64,000 bases of DNA from NCBI GenBank assembly GCA_013398955.1, contig VWPU01013460.1, positions 1-64,000 of the forward strand, in the 5' to 3' direction. Both the position numbers and the translations under genes were made by a program. This DNA is from Callaeas wilsoni. Lineage: Eukaryota; Chordata; Aves; Passeriformes; Callaeidae. Shown one piece after another: positions 11,256 to 40,580 of this stretch (position 1 is its first letter; each line of letters begins with the position of its first letter). The notes beneath the pieces were generated by a model. It ran no database searches, was not told where the DNA came from, and was given only the letters and a program-made list of their open reading frames with translations.

Positions 11256-13477
11256 CAATGTGCAGAGATGGACAAGAAAGCAGCCACCTCATTTTCTTGG
11301 CAAATGTGGTTAAAAAATGGCAATACATAGAGAAACAAAACATGATGCATGGATTGGGCTTTTCAAGAAAGCAAATTATCAGTGCTTTTCTCTGCAAGTC
11401 TGCGTTGTGAAAAGTCTAAGGGTGGCTCAAGCTGAGCATGAGTCAGAGGATTCTTCTCAGCATTTTGTAGGTTGTCCTCTTACACAGAGAATTTTCTCAT
11501 TATCTCCTTTCAAATGCCACAGAGATGAGGATGCTACCTGTGTCTGATGGATCTACTTGTTTCTGCAGAGGAATGTGAAAGCAGTGATGGTATCTCAGGG
11601 CTAGATATTTCTGCCAAGTAATTTCTATTTATTTCTGTCATCTCTGAAAAAAAATCCAACAGTTATCCACAAGAGCCCTTATTAGGAAAGATTTTGAGGA
11701 TGGAGATCACCATGAAGGCTGCAGGAATTAGAACAGCAGGTCAGCAAGGAAAGGAACACAGCAAATTCATGGCAGCTGCAGTGAAATGCCATCCATCTGC
11801 CTTCTGTATGGAAGGATGATCAAACTGAATTACAGGCTCAGATGATTTTGCTGCTCTTCCCTCAACATTGAATGCCTTGGAAAACCCATCAGAATATGCC
11901 ATGAGAAATAATATGATGATGCTTACTACAAAGAGCTATTTGAAATGTACTGATTGTGAGGAAGCCCATTTATCAAATGAGGCTTACACCTTCATTAAAG
12001 TGACATCCATTCCAGGTGTCAAGGGCACTTTGATAAAATTGACCCCAAACTTTGCCCCTGAGGTACAGCAGACAAATACCCAAGTGCACAATTGTGAGAA
12101 TCAGATATTGTAACTTGAGGCAGCCTAAACAGTGAAGGGAATGCAACACAGCAGATGAAGAATGAGCAGGAACTGCACCAAAACAGTAAATTAATGTTCC
12201 AAGGGTCTGAGAAATGTGATGAGGGCTCTGCAGTGCACCCACCCTGGCTGTACTGTGCCATAACATGGAGCAGAAAAGAACTCATTTTTCCCAGTACATC
12301 ATTCTGCTGAAGAATGGGAATGGGAGCATTTTATGGTCTCCAGGAGGGTTCAGCTGCAAAGGAGTCTCTCTGAAACAAGAGGTACAGACAATTCTGGCAC
12401 AGCAAGTTGGCCTGCTTGTCAGGAATGTCTGCATCATAGCAGGATGGTATTTGTCTGCCAAAATGCCCTTGTAATTCTCCACTCAATTACCCTCAATATT
12501 GGGCTATTGCCCTCCTTGGGTCACTCATTTTCCAGGTGTTCCTGCAGGAGTCCCAGAATTTGCCTGAAGCTGAGGGGATGATGACAGCAGTCCATTTTCC
12601 CAGAGGTGACTTCCACCATTAACTGATTCAGCTGTACCTGTCAGGTGGCTTGTTTACATCTGTAACACTGGAACTGTTTGAGGACTATTTCCATATCCTT
12701 TGGATTTTCCTTTTGCAAAAGAGCCTGTGGGAGTTTGCTGCTATGGTGACTCTAAACACCTCTGAACACCTCTTTCCCTTGGTACTGCTGCAGTGTCACT
12801 GCTAAAGTAGCAGCTGCTTTTGGTAGGACAATTTTGTCATTATTCCTTTTCAAATGAATTTCTAGCTATAAGCTACAGTAAGGGTAAGAGGTGTAATGAG
12901 GTGGGTGCTTTACAAATGCAGTGAAAAGACAGTCTGTTGTTCAAAGAGTGAAATACCTAAATTTAATACATTAAACACATAAACCATAGCGATCATAGAA
13001 ATCCATTTGGTTTTTGCTGGGTTTTTTTTCAGAGTATTAAGTTATACTTCCCATGAAGGACAATTTTCCCAAATCAAACCAGCTTGCTTTAATCCATTCT
13101 TCCTGTTGAGTCCCTGCAGAAATGGGCCCAGAATACCACTCTGCTTTGTTGTTGCTAGAGAGCTAAAGAGCATAATTTACATTTCTAAATCTGCGAGGAA
13201 GGAGTGACAATGGTTTTCATCTAGCAGCTTCACTATAAAAAGAGGAAGATGGAGAAGGAGGAAAATGAGGATGCTGGGTTTGATTTCTCTTATTTTCTTA
13301 TACATAAGTAAATCCAGTAATCTTATCCATGAATCATTCCTGACTTATGCTGCTGTAAGTGAAAGGATTCAGATTCTTCAGTCAACACATCTGTTCTTTT
13401 AGATCCAGGAATATATAAAATTCAAAAGTCTGTTATAACACCAAGAATAAGCCACTCTCCACCTCTACGGTCTCCAT
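11256..13477. other. 3' flank of DYRK4, no gene recognised
   Basis: Ordinary AT-rich DNA downstream of DYRK4. Nothing was recognised besides short overlapping open frames. Confidence 0.5.
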
Positions 13478-13483
13478 TTTATT
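13478..13483 (-). promoter_or_regulatory. DYRK4: Candidate DYRK4 polyadenylation signal
   Basis: AATAAA on the minus strand about 230 bases downstream of the DYRK4 stop codon, in the context 'agcaataaaatgg'. It is the first canonical hexamer I noticed after the stop. Use is not shown. Confidence 0.45.
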
Positions 13484-13713
13484 GCTGCTGGTTGTGAAGA
13501 ATCTCTGATCACAAGGATGTAGATAAGGAAAAGGAATGGTTCTCAAATTCGGTTTTGGTTGGCTAGATGATTTCAGGGTAAAAAGAACATTAAATATACT
13601 TACAATGTGCACAGCCCATGAACAGACAGATATAACTTATATTCCTGAGTACAAATAATACCTACAAAATATACTAGGTATGCAACTGAGCCAATCATAG
13701 TTTGTGCTGTGTG

Positions 13714-30617
<16,904 letters not shown>

Positions 30618-30641
<24 letters not shown>

Positions 30642-30759
30642 TACTGCGAGAGCTGTTAAGTGCAGGATAGGAGCTGTTTATTCCATTCGGCGAAGGCATT
30701 TCAGGAAGCCCACCTTCATCTAGTCAGAGCATAGCAGGAGCAGCTCCATGCACAGTGCC
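30618..30759 (-). CDS. DYRK4: Candidate DYRK4 first coding exon
   Basis: A possible 142-base exon: acceptor 'tttttttctgctcag' at 30761-30760 and donor GTGGGG at 30617. In its last frame an upstream TAA is followed by an ATG at 30641 and 'MLTEIVDK', which joins in phase 0 to the exon at 26986-27069. That would give 524 residues in total, close to the human length. Upstream AUGs in the exon would be short upstream frames. No homology supports it; it rests only on signals, frame and length. Confidence 0.35.
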
Positions 30760-31831
30760 CTGAGCAGAAAAAAATGGATAATGCTTCTGCTTGGCTTCAG
30801 ATTTAAATTTTTCTCCCGGAAATATGCCAGTGACTATTAGCTGCTCTAGTATTCTTTTGGTGGCCATCTGTTCCCTTTCTCAGCCTCCTTCTAGCCAAAT
30901 ATAATTTTCCATATTTATCATGGCAAGTCAGTAATAAGAAAGACAAATATAACAGGATTGGCTGTTCTCCTTGTCATCTCAGTCTGTTCTTTCTCACTGA
31001 GCTCATGTGCTTGCGAAATCAAAAAACACTTGAACTTGGATTTTGTCAAAATTTGTCACAGCGACCTTGCTATACAGTGAGCAAAATCTCTTCACCAAGA
31101 CTGACAGACTGGAAAATGAAAAGAAATTAATTCCTCAAGGGTTGGTTTCTTGTTGGGCATTATATGTCAGTTAATGAGGACCAAACTGTGGCACCTTGGT
31201 CTGTCGTTCTTGAGGGCATCAGTGCAGAGCTGCTCTGCCCTGTGGGATAATGAAGCTCTCATTTTGGTCTGGATAATGAGACAGAGCTTAGCTGCCCTCC
31301 TGTCTTTGGTCTTCCTCCTTTGGATGCTATGCATATGTGATGGTGCACTGATGGAGGTGTCCCTATTCCCCAGCTGTCTTAGGGGAATGTCTAAAATGAA
31401 AATACAGTGTGGTCTCCTCCTTCATACAGCCAAAGAATGGCACGTTCCCTGCTGGTCTGAAATCTGTCAACAACCCAGAATAGTTCTACCTTCACTCAGA
31501 AACCAGGGTTTTCAAGGGGGAAATACATGCTCACCCACTGAAGGCTGCTGCTTTTACAGATGCTGCTGGAATGGTCAAAGGACAAACAGTTATTCCTTTG
31601 CACCTATGGTGGTCTCTGGAAAGCCTTTCCTGATGTAATTGCTGGGCTGCACCATCCTAGAAGGCACATTACTCCCACCTCCATCATGCCCACTTTTCCA
31701 TTCATCCAAGCTTGGCAACCCTCTAGGCAACAAATCCTCCCCAGTATTATAAACCTCGCATGCAAGAGAAACTTCTCATTTTCTCACCAAATAACCACTC
31801 AGGCTGTCATGCCAGCAGGGGAGGCATGCAG
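30760..31831. other. 5' flank of DYRK4, no gene recognised
   Basis: No CpG-rich promoter is visible near the proposed DYRK4 5' exon. The 162-codon plus-strand frame at 31150-31638 has no family resemblance that I recognise. Confidence 0.45.
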
Positions 31832-32140
31832 ATCATGGAGTCCTAGAATGGCTGGGGTTGGAAGGGCCCTTATAGATCATCTTGTTCCAACCCCCTGCCA
31901 TGGGCAGGGACACCTTCCACTATCCCAGGTTGCTCCAAGCCTCATCCAGCCTGGCCTTGGACACTTCCAGGGATAAGGTAGCCACAGCTTCTCTGAGCAG
32001 CCTGTCCCAGGGCCTCACCACTGTCACAGCAAAGAATTTCTTCCCAAAATCCCATCTAAACCCTCAGTGGGAATCCATTCCCCCTGTCCTTTCACTCCAG
32101 GCCCTTGTCAATAGTGTCTCTCCATTAGCAGTCCCAGGAT
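31832..32140 (-). repeat. CR1 LINE, inverted
   Basis: Antisense CR1 with complete 3' end and little divergence: 'ccctgccatgggcaggga', 'tggccttggacacttccagg' and 'ttcactccaggcccttgtca' blocks in order. Confidence 0.93.
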
Positions 32141-34067
32141 AGCCTCCATAGAAAAGAGTGAAATACAGATCTGCTCATGTTTCAGCCATCCTCCATTTAG
32201 AACAACATCCTCTATTTTATTTTCTTTATTTCCCTTCTTTGCAATGCTTTCTCTTGTCCTCATTTTATTTTCTTACATTCTGGTAAACATATTCAAATTT
32301 GCTGTGATAAATCATGCAGGAATAAAAACAATCTTCAGGATCATTCTTTTGTATTATCTGAAGAGGACCAACTTCTTTTTGCCAACACAAGAAATTGAAT
32401 AAAGTTTTCTCCTCCATTTCTCAACAATACTCTCAAAGCAAAAGAAACTCACCAGGACTCTTACTAAGTTTCAGTCATACTATGTTGAAGTAAAAAGCAG
32501 TGCATAAAATGTTTCAGCTATAAATTTCAAAGCAGTTTTTTGAAGTATGAAGGAAATATTTATGACCTTTATAACTAATTTTTTTTTAAATTACCACTTT
32601 TGAAATATATTTAATTAAAGGAGCTAAGTGCAATAGTACATCAACTCCTTGTGGATGTGACCACTGCCTGTGATCATCACGCAGACAACATCTTTAACAA
32701 ATTCTGTAAGTTTGGCAACATCTCTGTGAACTAGAATAGTATTAGTGGTAAAGGAAATTAAAACTGCAAAGAAAACCCCCTGTATCGTGGAGTGGGAAGA
32801 GGATTCATTCCATCTCAGCTAAACATTCAAGGTAGACAAATTTCCCTATGGAAGTGCCCCTGTCTTTTTATTGGCTTGTCTTGAGAAGGAGCCTGTTCCA
32901 ATAATGTAGACTAGATATCCCAAACTATCTAATCCCTAAAATTAGATTAATTCTATTCTTTATAGCATTTACTCTGCTACTCCTGCACTTCAGTCTTCCT
33001 GATCTGAGAGCAAAAGGCACAGAGGAACAATGAATTGAGTCCTGTCTCAGTGCTGTCCTATGGCATCCATCCAGGCTTGAGCAGTGCCACAGGGAACATG
33101 CAATGCTGCCACTGCAGGCCGAACCAAGGAAGATAAATACCAAATGGCCTAAAGCAATGCGAGTGGTATTGTTAAAAAACTTCTTAAACCACTCCTGCTC
33201 TATTTGCTTTAATAAAGCATAGGAATTATGTTTTTTGCCTTTTGCAAAATCTGTGCAGAGGTAATGGATGATTTAAGGTTTTACATACATTTACTTGGGC
33301 AAAGAACCCACTAGATGAACCAATCAGTCCAAGTCTGATAGAAATAAAAAAGCCAGTCATGGATTCTGGCTCCTTTAGAATGTTTCTTCCACAGAAGAGT
33401 GCAAAAGCTTGGGATATGATAAAGTCAAGATTCTAACATTTAAATTAGTTGCTAGTAAATTTGCTCTCTAAAGTTTATTAACAAGTCCTATCACATTTAA
33501 GATCTGCTCTTTCTCCTAGCAAACAAGAAAACAAAATTACAACATTGCTTGCTCTAAATGTGCTCAAAAGCTGGGTAAGAATCATGAATGCAATTTTACA
33601 TAGGAGGGAGGGAATTAAGGCACTGTGTTGCTAAGGATGTAATTTCCAAAACCTTTTGAGATAATTCCTAACATCTGAGTAAGTGTCCTTGACTGAATTC
33701 AAATAGAATTTGGGTACATGGGGATTTTCAAAACAGCTCTCTAATTGTATAAAGCCAAAAGGACCCCAGCAACATCACCATTTCTAGGAAATAGACTGGG
33801 CAAAGAAATGACAGCCCAGAAATCAGTGCTCCAACTGTTTTTTCTAATGCATCAATCTGTTCTCAGGACTACTCCAAGAGCAGAAAATAGGGTTATTCCT
33901 GGACTCACAAACTGAAGAGGAATCACATGAAGAGCAGGAATTGGACATGAACCAGATAAGCTGATTTAAATTGAGTGGGGTGCACAGATGAAATGTAAGT
34001 CTAGATATGCTGAAAAGTCATAGGCAGAAAGAAACCCCAAAATTTGATAGGCAAATATATCCTAGAA
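32141..34067. other. Intergenic stretch, no gene recognised
   Basis: AT-rich sequence without recognised genes, RNAs or repeat families. Confidence 0.5.
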
Positions 34068-34655
34068 TCATAGAATATCCTGAGTTGGAAGGGACCCACA
34101 AGGATCATTCAGTCCAACTCCTGGCCCTGCACAGACACCCCAACAATCCCACCCTGTGCCGAGAGCCATGTCCAAGCGCTCTTGGAGCTCTGGCAGCCTT
34201 GGGGCTGTGACCTTTCCGTGGAGAGCCTGTTGAGTGCCCCACCACCCTCTGGGGGAAGAGCCTTTTCCTGATATCCACCCTAACCCTGTCCTGAGACAGC
34301 TCCAGCCGGTCCCTCAGGTCCTGTCCCTGGTCACCAAAGAGCAGAGATCAGTGCCTGCCCCTCCTCTTCCCCTCGCGAGGAAGCTGCAGAACCGCTGTGA
34401 GCTCTGACCTCAGTCTGCTCTTCTCCAGCTGAACAGACCGAGTGTCCTCAGCTGCTTCTTGTGTGGCTTCACCTCCAAGCCCTTCACCATCTCCATGTCC
34501 CTCCTTTGGACACTCTCTAACAGCTTTAGGTCTTTCTTATATTGTGGCACCCAAAACCACACACACTATTCAAGGTGAGGCTGCCACAGCCCAGAGCAGA
34601 GTGGGACAATCCTCTTCCTGGCCTCACCGGCGATGCTGGGCTTGGTAAGATCCTT
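34068..34655 (-). repeat. CR1 LINE, inverted, longer copy
   Basis: Nearly 600 bases of antisense CR1 starting at 'atcctgagttggaagggacc' and extending into the '3-prime untranslated' body ('cttcaccatctccatgtccc', 'cccagagcagagtgggaca'). Same subfamily as the copies at 0.45 and 48.09 kb. Confidence 0.92.
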
Positions 34656-35440
34656 ATCATGATGGAAAAGGATTTTTGGCTTGCTTTTCAAGCTCTGAAA
34701 GCTTTGCAAAAACTTCCCTTCAAGAAAGAGCTCCATCTGTTTCTACCCATTTGCAGGTGGAACGTGAGGAATGCCTGTGTTATCCCAGTGCTGCCTGGAA
34801 GTGGAAGCTGGAGAGGCCAATCCAGGAGAACCAAGGCCTCTCAGTCCTTGTGTAGTTCATAATTACAGTTACTAAATACCCCCCCAAAGCCTACTGACAT
34901 CACACATTCACCTGTGCATTCAGATATGCTTCCTAAATAATGCCCTCTGAGGAGGAAAACCAGGGAAATAATTTCTCAACTTCACCACTTCAGAGGGGTT
35001 ACACTGTATGAAATCAGTAGCTCAGCAATGAGTGACCCCTCACAGTGATTTTTCTCCAGAAAGTCACTTTAAACAAAAGCATCAAATGTCAGTTTTTAAC
35101 GTAGAAACACACTTTTTTAATAATGTAAGACTTCCAATTTCAGAGTAATGCAACTCACTATAAGTATTTCTATAGAGGGTCTTTTTTTTTCCTCTAAAAT
35201 AAAAAATAGACCAGCTGTCTACAATATACATATATTTTTAATATACCACAAAGCCTTTCACTTAAACCTAAAGGTCAGTCCAAAATCTTTTGTAGAACCC
35301 TAGGTACTCTGAGATTCTATAAATTAATTATTTCCTTACTATTTATGCAGAAACCTGTAAGATACTCCTCTAATTTAAAAATGTTTATTTCTTATCTTTG
35401 CAGTAATAATAATGATACTTCTTTCATTAAAAATTGCCAT
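34656..35440. other. Intergenic stretch, no gene recognised
   Basis: No recognised gene or repeat. Confidence 0.5.
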
Positions 35441-35441
35441 C

Positions 35442-35545
35442 ATAAAATCATAGATTTTATCATAGATGGAAGAGACCCACAAGGATCAGTGAAGCCCAAA
35501 TCCTGGCCCTGCACAGGACAGTCCCAAGAATCACACATCTTAATT
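35442..35545 (-). repeat. CR1 LINE 3' tip, inverted
   Basis: About 100 bases resembling the antisense 3' tip of the subfamily at 34.07 kb ('gacccacaaggatcag', 'cctggccctgcacagga'), with a duplicated 'atagattttatcatagat' end. Confidence 0.8.
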
Positions 35546-36752
35546 CTCCTTTTCCAAAGCAATTTAAATAATGGTTAATGCAATAAAAATACCATATGGA
35601 ACTGATGGCAGATGGTACAATGGAGTGAACTACCTTCTTTCTGTTTATTTTCAGCTCCTCACAACAGGTACATCCCAACCTAATACAAACATTTGTACAT
35701 CAAACAACAAAAAAAATGCCAACCATTATTACCTTAGGCTGGACTCTTTTATTTCTTCTCACTTGTAAACAAGAGTTACTGAAGAAGCTGAAATCACAGC
35801 AGCTCTCACTGGTCCTTTCTTGCTTTTCCCATAATGACAAAGCTCCGTGTTTTAAAACTGTCTCCATTAAATTGTCCTCTTTGTGATTTAAACCTGACAC
35901 TGCAGTTAATCTGATCCAACCCATGCCCCTCTGTGCATAAAAGCCTGGGCTGATTGACAATTTTTAGGGTGAGCTGGCTGAAATCAAGTCCCAAGTTGTT
36001 TTACCATGTTCCCCAGCACTGACACAAACCAAATTGAGCTGAACTGGGAATCTGATGCTCTGTGAAATCTTTGAGGACTTTACACCAGCACAACATGTTT
36101 GTCAATTAGGTTCAGCAGCATTGCAAACCCATCCCTTGGGGTGCCTCATTTGCTTTGCTTTCCTTCCTTCTGTTTTTAAACTCTTTTTCAAGGACACAGC
36201 TGCAGCTTTAGCTCACCTGCTCCTAACATGAACTGTCAAATGTGGGTAAATCCAAGGTAATTCCCAGTGTTATTGAGAATCCCAGCAGTGCCTCTGAGCA
36301 TCACACTCACAGCTCCCTCTTAACACTCAGAACTCTTGACAATCTTGGAATGAGTGTTTCTAGGTAGTCCTGTCTCTGTTTACACCCTAATCCTCTATGG
36401 ACTCCTTAGATATTCCATCAGCAAAATGCCTGCAGCTGGAGCAGCTGCAGCTTGGTATTAAAGGAACATACCTCACTGGTCTTTTATTCAAGTATTCCTG
36501 ACAGACTCCATGGGGAAATATCTAATGCTTAGTCTCAAATCATTATTTTCTTTACTTTTCTTATGAAACTGATAAAGTAATTCATATTTCAAAAAAAAAC
36601 AAGCAGAAAATTGCAGACACGAACTGTACTAAAGTGAAAGAAAAATTTTAAAAAACCAGAGGAACAATGCCAGCCTTAAAACAATAAAGCCACAGTGGGT
36701 TTGAAATAAAAGAAAAAGAAGTCTTCAAATTGGCTTTTATTTTTTTAACTGA
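35546..36752. other. Intergenic stretch, no gene recognised
   Basis: No recognised gene or repeat. Confidence 0.5.
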
Positions 36753-36754
36753 GC

Positions 36755-37100
36755 ATCATAGATTGGCCTGGGTTGGAAGGGACGTTGCTCCAAGCCTCCT
36801 CCAGCCTGGCCTTGGACACTTCCAGGGATGGGGCAGCCACAGCTTCTCTGGGCAACCTGTGCCAGGGCCTCAGCACCCTCACAGGGAAGAGTCTTCCTCA
36901 TATCCAATCTAAACCTGCTCTCTACCAGTGTGAAGCCATTCCCCCTTGTCCTCTCACTCCAGGCCCTTGTCAAGAGTCTCTCTCCATCTCTCCTGTAGGT
37001 TCCCTTCAGGCACTGGAAGGCCACAACTGGGTCACCCCAGAGCCTTCTCTTCTCCAGGCTGAACAGTCCCAGCTCTCTCAGCTTTTCCCCACAGGAGGAA
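36755..37100 (-). repeat. CR1 LINE, inverted, with small internal deletion
   Basis: Antisense CR1. After 'gggttggaagggacgttgctc' the block that normally holds 'ccatgggcagggacacc' is missing, so about 60 bases near the 3' end were lost after insertion or by template jumping. The remainder runs normally to 'ctctctcagcttttcccca'. Confidence 0.9.
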
Positions 37101-39465
37101 AAGCAGTTTGACATGAAAGTGCCAGTGAACCATTTAACAGAGAAGGCATATGACAAATGTAATCAGAATGAGTGGATAAATACTGGAATGAACTTCAGCT
37201 CTGTAAGTGTAAGCCTAATTGTTACCAGAAAAGGGAAAAAAATCAACCAAACAACACAAACAATAACAACAACTAAAACAAGAAGTAAGTCTGTGACTTC
37301 CCAACATTTTGAATTAGGCTCCTGAAAGAAATCACCTCTCTCTCCAAACCTCACTTCATGTATAACCTCAGTCATCACAACTGCAATTACATAGCTCCTA
37401 CTAAAAAAAAATATAAGGACAGTACTATCCATAGGCTTTTGAATATAATTAAAACCAGATCTATTGATTATGTGGAAATATGCAAAGGCAGGACGCAACT
37501 TCCAGGCACATCCCTGTGCCTATATTTTCCTCTAGACCAGCTCTGAGTGTTTTGGATGGTTCTGTCTTCTTGCAAGGGCTGTATGTGAAGCCTAGGGATT
37601 TTATTTAGGGAGGCTGGACTGCCTTCTGCTGGAATCTACTTTTAGCTCTTGCAAGATGTCTACATTTAGCTGCACAGGTCAAAAGCCAGTTTTCAGGAAT
37701 GCTGCAGGCACTTAGGCATATCAGGAACGCAGGTGCATGCTTGGTGCAGTGGCTCACTGCTGTCCACAGCCTCCTGCTCCCAGCCAGTGGAGAGCACTGG
37801 AAACACTGGAAACCCCTGGGATTCAGGCTGCTGTCTGCATTTCACATGCTATGTACTCAGGTATGTCTTGAATAACATGCCTGGCCGCCTTTTCTCCAAG
37901 CTCACCCTCAGCCACTCCTTACAGGACTCACTCTTTAAGTATCTCTCTCAGTATCTACATATGCTGAATTTTAATAATCTCCATATATTGAAGATAAATG
38001 GGCCAAAAAGTCAATGCCTAGCACATGTGTATTGCTATCACTAATTAAATAGTAGATTTCAAGTATATATGTTGCCTCACTTTCTCTTTGGGGAGGAGGA
38101 ATTTGTCAGACATCATCCCCCAGTGGTGTTTCAGGAGAAATATGTATTTATTAAAAGAGCTTTCCTATTATTTGTAGAAAATATTTTAATAGTACTCTGT
38201 TAATGTGCACTATAAATTCTCAGAATATTAGGGAGATTTCAAAGGAGAACTGTTTCATACACATTGTTGTACAAAGAATAATTAGAATTAAAGTAGATGA
38301 TCTCAAGCAGTGGCTTCAAATCTAAACAATTCTGTGACAGTGATATTGCAGTGTCACTCTCACCACACCAGCCCTGTGTTTTCAGGTGTATTATCACAGC
38401 CTTGTCTCACACTGTGCACAACACTCACTTTACACCCTGTGTAGGATCTCCCTGCATGTTCAACTACAGAGTGCAAAATAATATAATCAGGACAATAATA
38501 ATAACAGTAATAAATCACATCACATGTTAACAAACCCAAAATTTGCTCATAAATCCATTTTTTTCCTTTGCACAGAAGAAATGAAGAGTGTACAGAGGAG
38601 CTACTGCAGTATGTGCTGGGTAACGTGTCTCAGGAATGATATGGATGAAAATTTGGGAGTTAGGCAGTGTTCCCACTTAGGAACAGGCTGTGATGTGTGG
38701 AGGACAGAATGCTTCCCATCAACTTCAATAACACACTTCCCCACTCTTTTGGGAGCAGCTGGAAAAATCCGCCTCCAAATTTCTTTGGCAAGAAAGATGA
38801 ATGAAAGCAAATGAGGAAAGGGGAAGCAGGAGCTGATCTCAGACAAGCTCCAAAGGGGACACAGATCAGCAGAGAATGTGTTCTCCATTATCACATATTA
38901 TTGCAACCTCACTGGGGCTAATGAAGATGCAGGGCACGAAAGTGAGGGATGAGGAGAATCAGACTTTATTCTATGCCCAAACCCCCAAATCAGAGGTGGA
39001 AAATACATTTGCTACAGGCCATGATTCTTCTTAAAATGATCACTTCCAAACTATTCAGTGCTACATATCTCTCTTGCTGATTCGAGTGTTCCCAGGATCT
39101 TTGGCAGCTCTCCACATTTGCAGTTCCTCTGCAGGTAGCCTAAATGCAGCCAGCTCTGGGTAAATATATCTCATCTGCCTTTGATTTATGGGTAAGATTC
39201 AGCCTTCCTAGAGAAGGCTTTGTGCAGGTAGAAGGGCAGGTGGAATGGATGGGAGCACCAGAACTCATCCATGTGGCAGGAAAATGAGCTTAAAAGTGTT
39301 TTACTTAATCTTTCTCTCAAGCGAAACAGCTAGCCTGCCTTCCCAAAACCTGGCAGTGGCTTCATGGTTACATCTGCACAGCCATATGAACACAGCCAAA
39401 GGGAACATCTTTTACAAGGGAATTGAGTTCTACCTAAAATCATTGCAGGACTTCCAGATGTTATT
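37101..39465. other. Intergenic stretch, no gene recognised
   Basis: No recognised gene or repeat. Open frames up to 111 codons, none with family resemblance. Confidence 0.5.
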
Positions 39466-39467
39466 AG

Positions 39468-39580
39468 AGATTATTTACAAGGGCATGGAGTGACAGGACA
39501 AGGGGGAAAGGCTTAAAACTGGTTTAAGTAGTTTTAGATTGGATATTATGAAGAAATTCTTTCCTGTGAGAGTGGTGATG
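39468..39580 (+). repeat. CR1 LINE internal fragment
   Basis: Short sense CR1 piece ('tggagtgacaggacaaggg' to 'ttcctgtgagagtggtgatg') facing the inverted copy that starts 50 bases later. Confidence 0.85.
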
Positions 39581-39627
39581 TGTACTCTGTATGCATGTGT
39601 AAGAGGACATAGCAGGTTCATCATAAT

Positions 39628-39912
39628 AATCAGAGAATCATAGAATCATGGAATGGTTTGGGTTGGAAGGGTCCTTAAAGCCCATCTAGTTCAACCCCTC
39701 ACCGTGGGCAGGGACACCCTCCACTATCCCAGGGTGTTCCAATCCCCGTCCAGCCTGGCCTTGGACACTTCCAGGGATGGGGCAGCCACAGCTTCTCTGG
39801 GCAACCTGCGCCAGGGCCTCACCACCCTCACAGGGACAATGACTCCACCACCTTCCTGCGCAGCCCATTCTAATGTCTAATCACCCTTTCTATGAAGAAA
39901 TTCTTCCTGAAA
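39628..39912 (-). repeat. Composite inverted CR1 of two subfamilies
   Basis: An antisense CR1 3' end of the common local subfamily up to about 39838, joined abruptly at 'tcacagggacaa' to about 70 bases of a different CR1 subfamily ('caatgtctaatcaccctttc', 'aagaaattcttcct'). It is either a nested insertion or a chimaera made during reverse transcription. Confidence 0.85.
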
Positions 39913-40077
39913 ACAGTGACCAATTGCTGCCTATTTTCAATATAGGGAAGCACCACAGCATTCTGAGTTCCTGGGGAGTTCCATTTATGCCTCCGTCTTC
40001 TGGGGTCTATGCAGTTTACCTAACTTTGGCTGTCCTGAATGCATCCCTTTTCCTTACTTAGCTATGCTGGAGAAGAC

Positions 40078-40580
40078 CACAGAATCCCAGAATGGCTCAG
40101 GCGGTAAGGGACCACAGGGGGTCAGCTGCTCCCATCTGCCTGCTCCAGCAGGGCCATCCTAGAGCACAGGGGCACAGGACTGTGTCCAGCTGGCTCTGGA
40201 ATATCCCCTGTGAGGGAGACTCCACAGCTTCTCTGGACAATCTGTTCAAGGCTCGGACACTGTCTAGGACAGAAGTTCTGTCTCCTGTCCAGGTGGAACT
40301 TCCTGGATCAGCACCTGCCCGTTCCTCTGGTGCCATTGCTGGGGCCCCAGAGCAGAGCCTGGGCCCTGCTCTGAGCCCTCCCTGCTCACAGGGATGAGGG
40401 CCCCTCTCAGCTGAGGCTCCTCTCCAGGCTGGACAGCCCCAGCTCCCTCAGCCTTTCCAGTCCCTAAATCATCTCCACAGCCTCCGCTGGACCCACTCCA
40501 GGAGCTCCAGGTCCTTCCTGTACTGAGGAGCCCGGAGCTGGACACAGCACTCCAGATGTGCCTCCCAGGGCTGAGTAAGA
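40078..40580 (-). repeat. CR1 LINE, inverted
   Basis: About 500 bases of antisense CR1: 'gcttctctggacaatctgtt', 'ccaggctggacagccccag' and 'cctcccagggctgag' blocks in canonical order. Same subfamily as 48.44-49.22 kb. Confidence 0.9.

Noticed and set aside
31150..31638. 162-codon plus-strand frame
   Set aside because: No recognisable domain, no splice support, and overlapping alternative frames of similar length.
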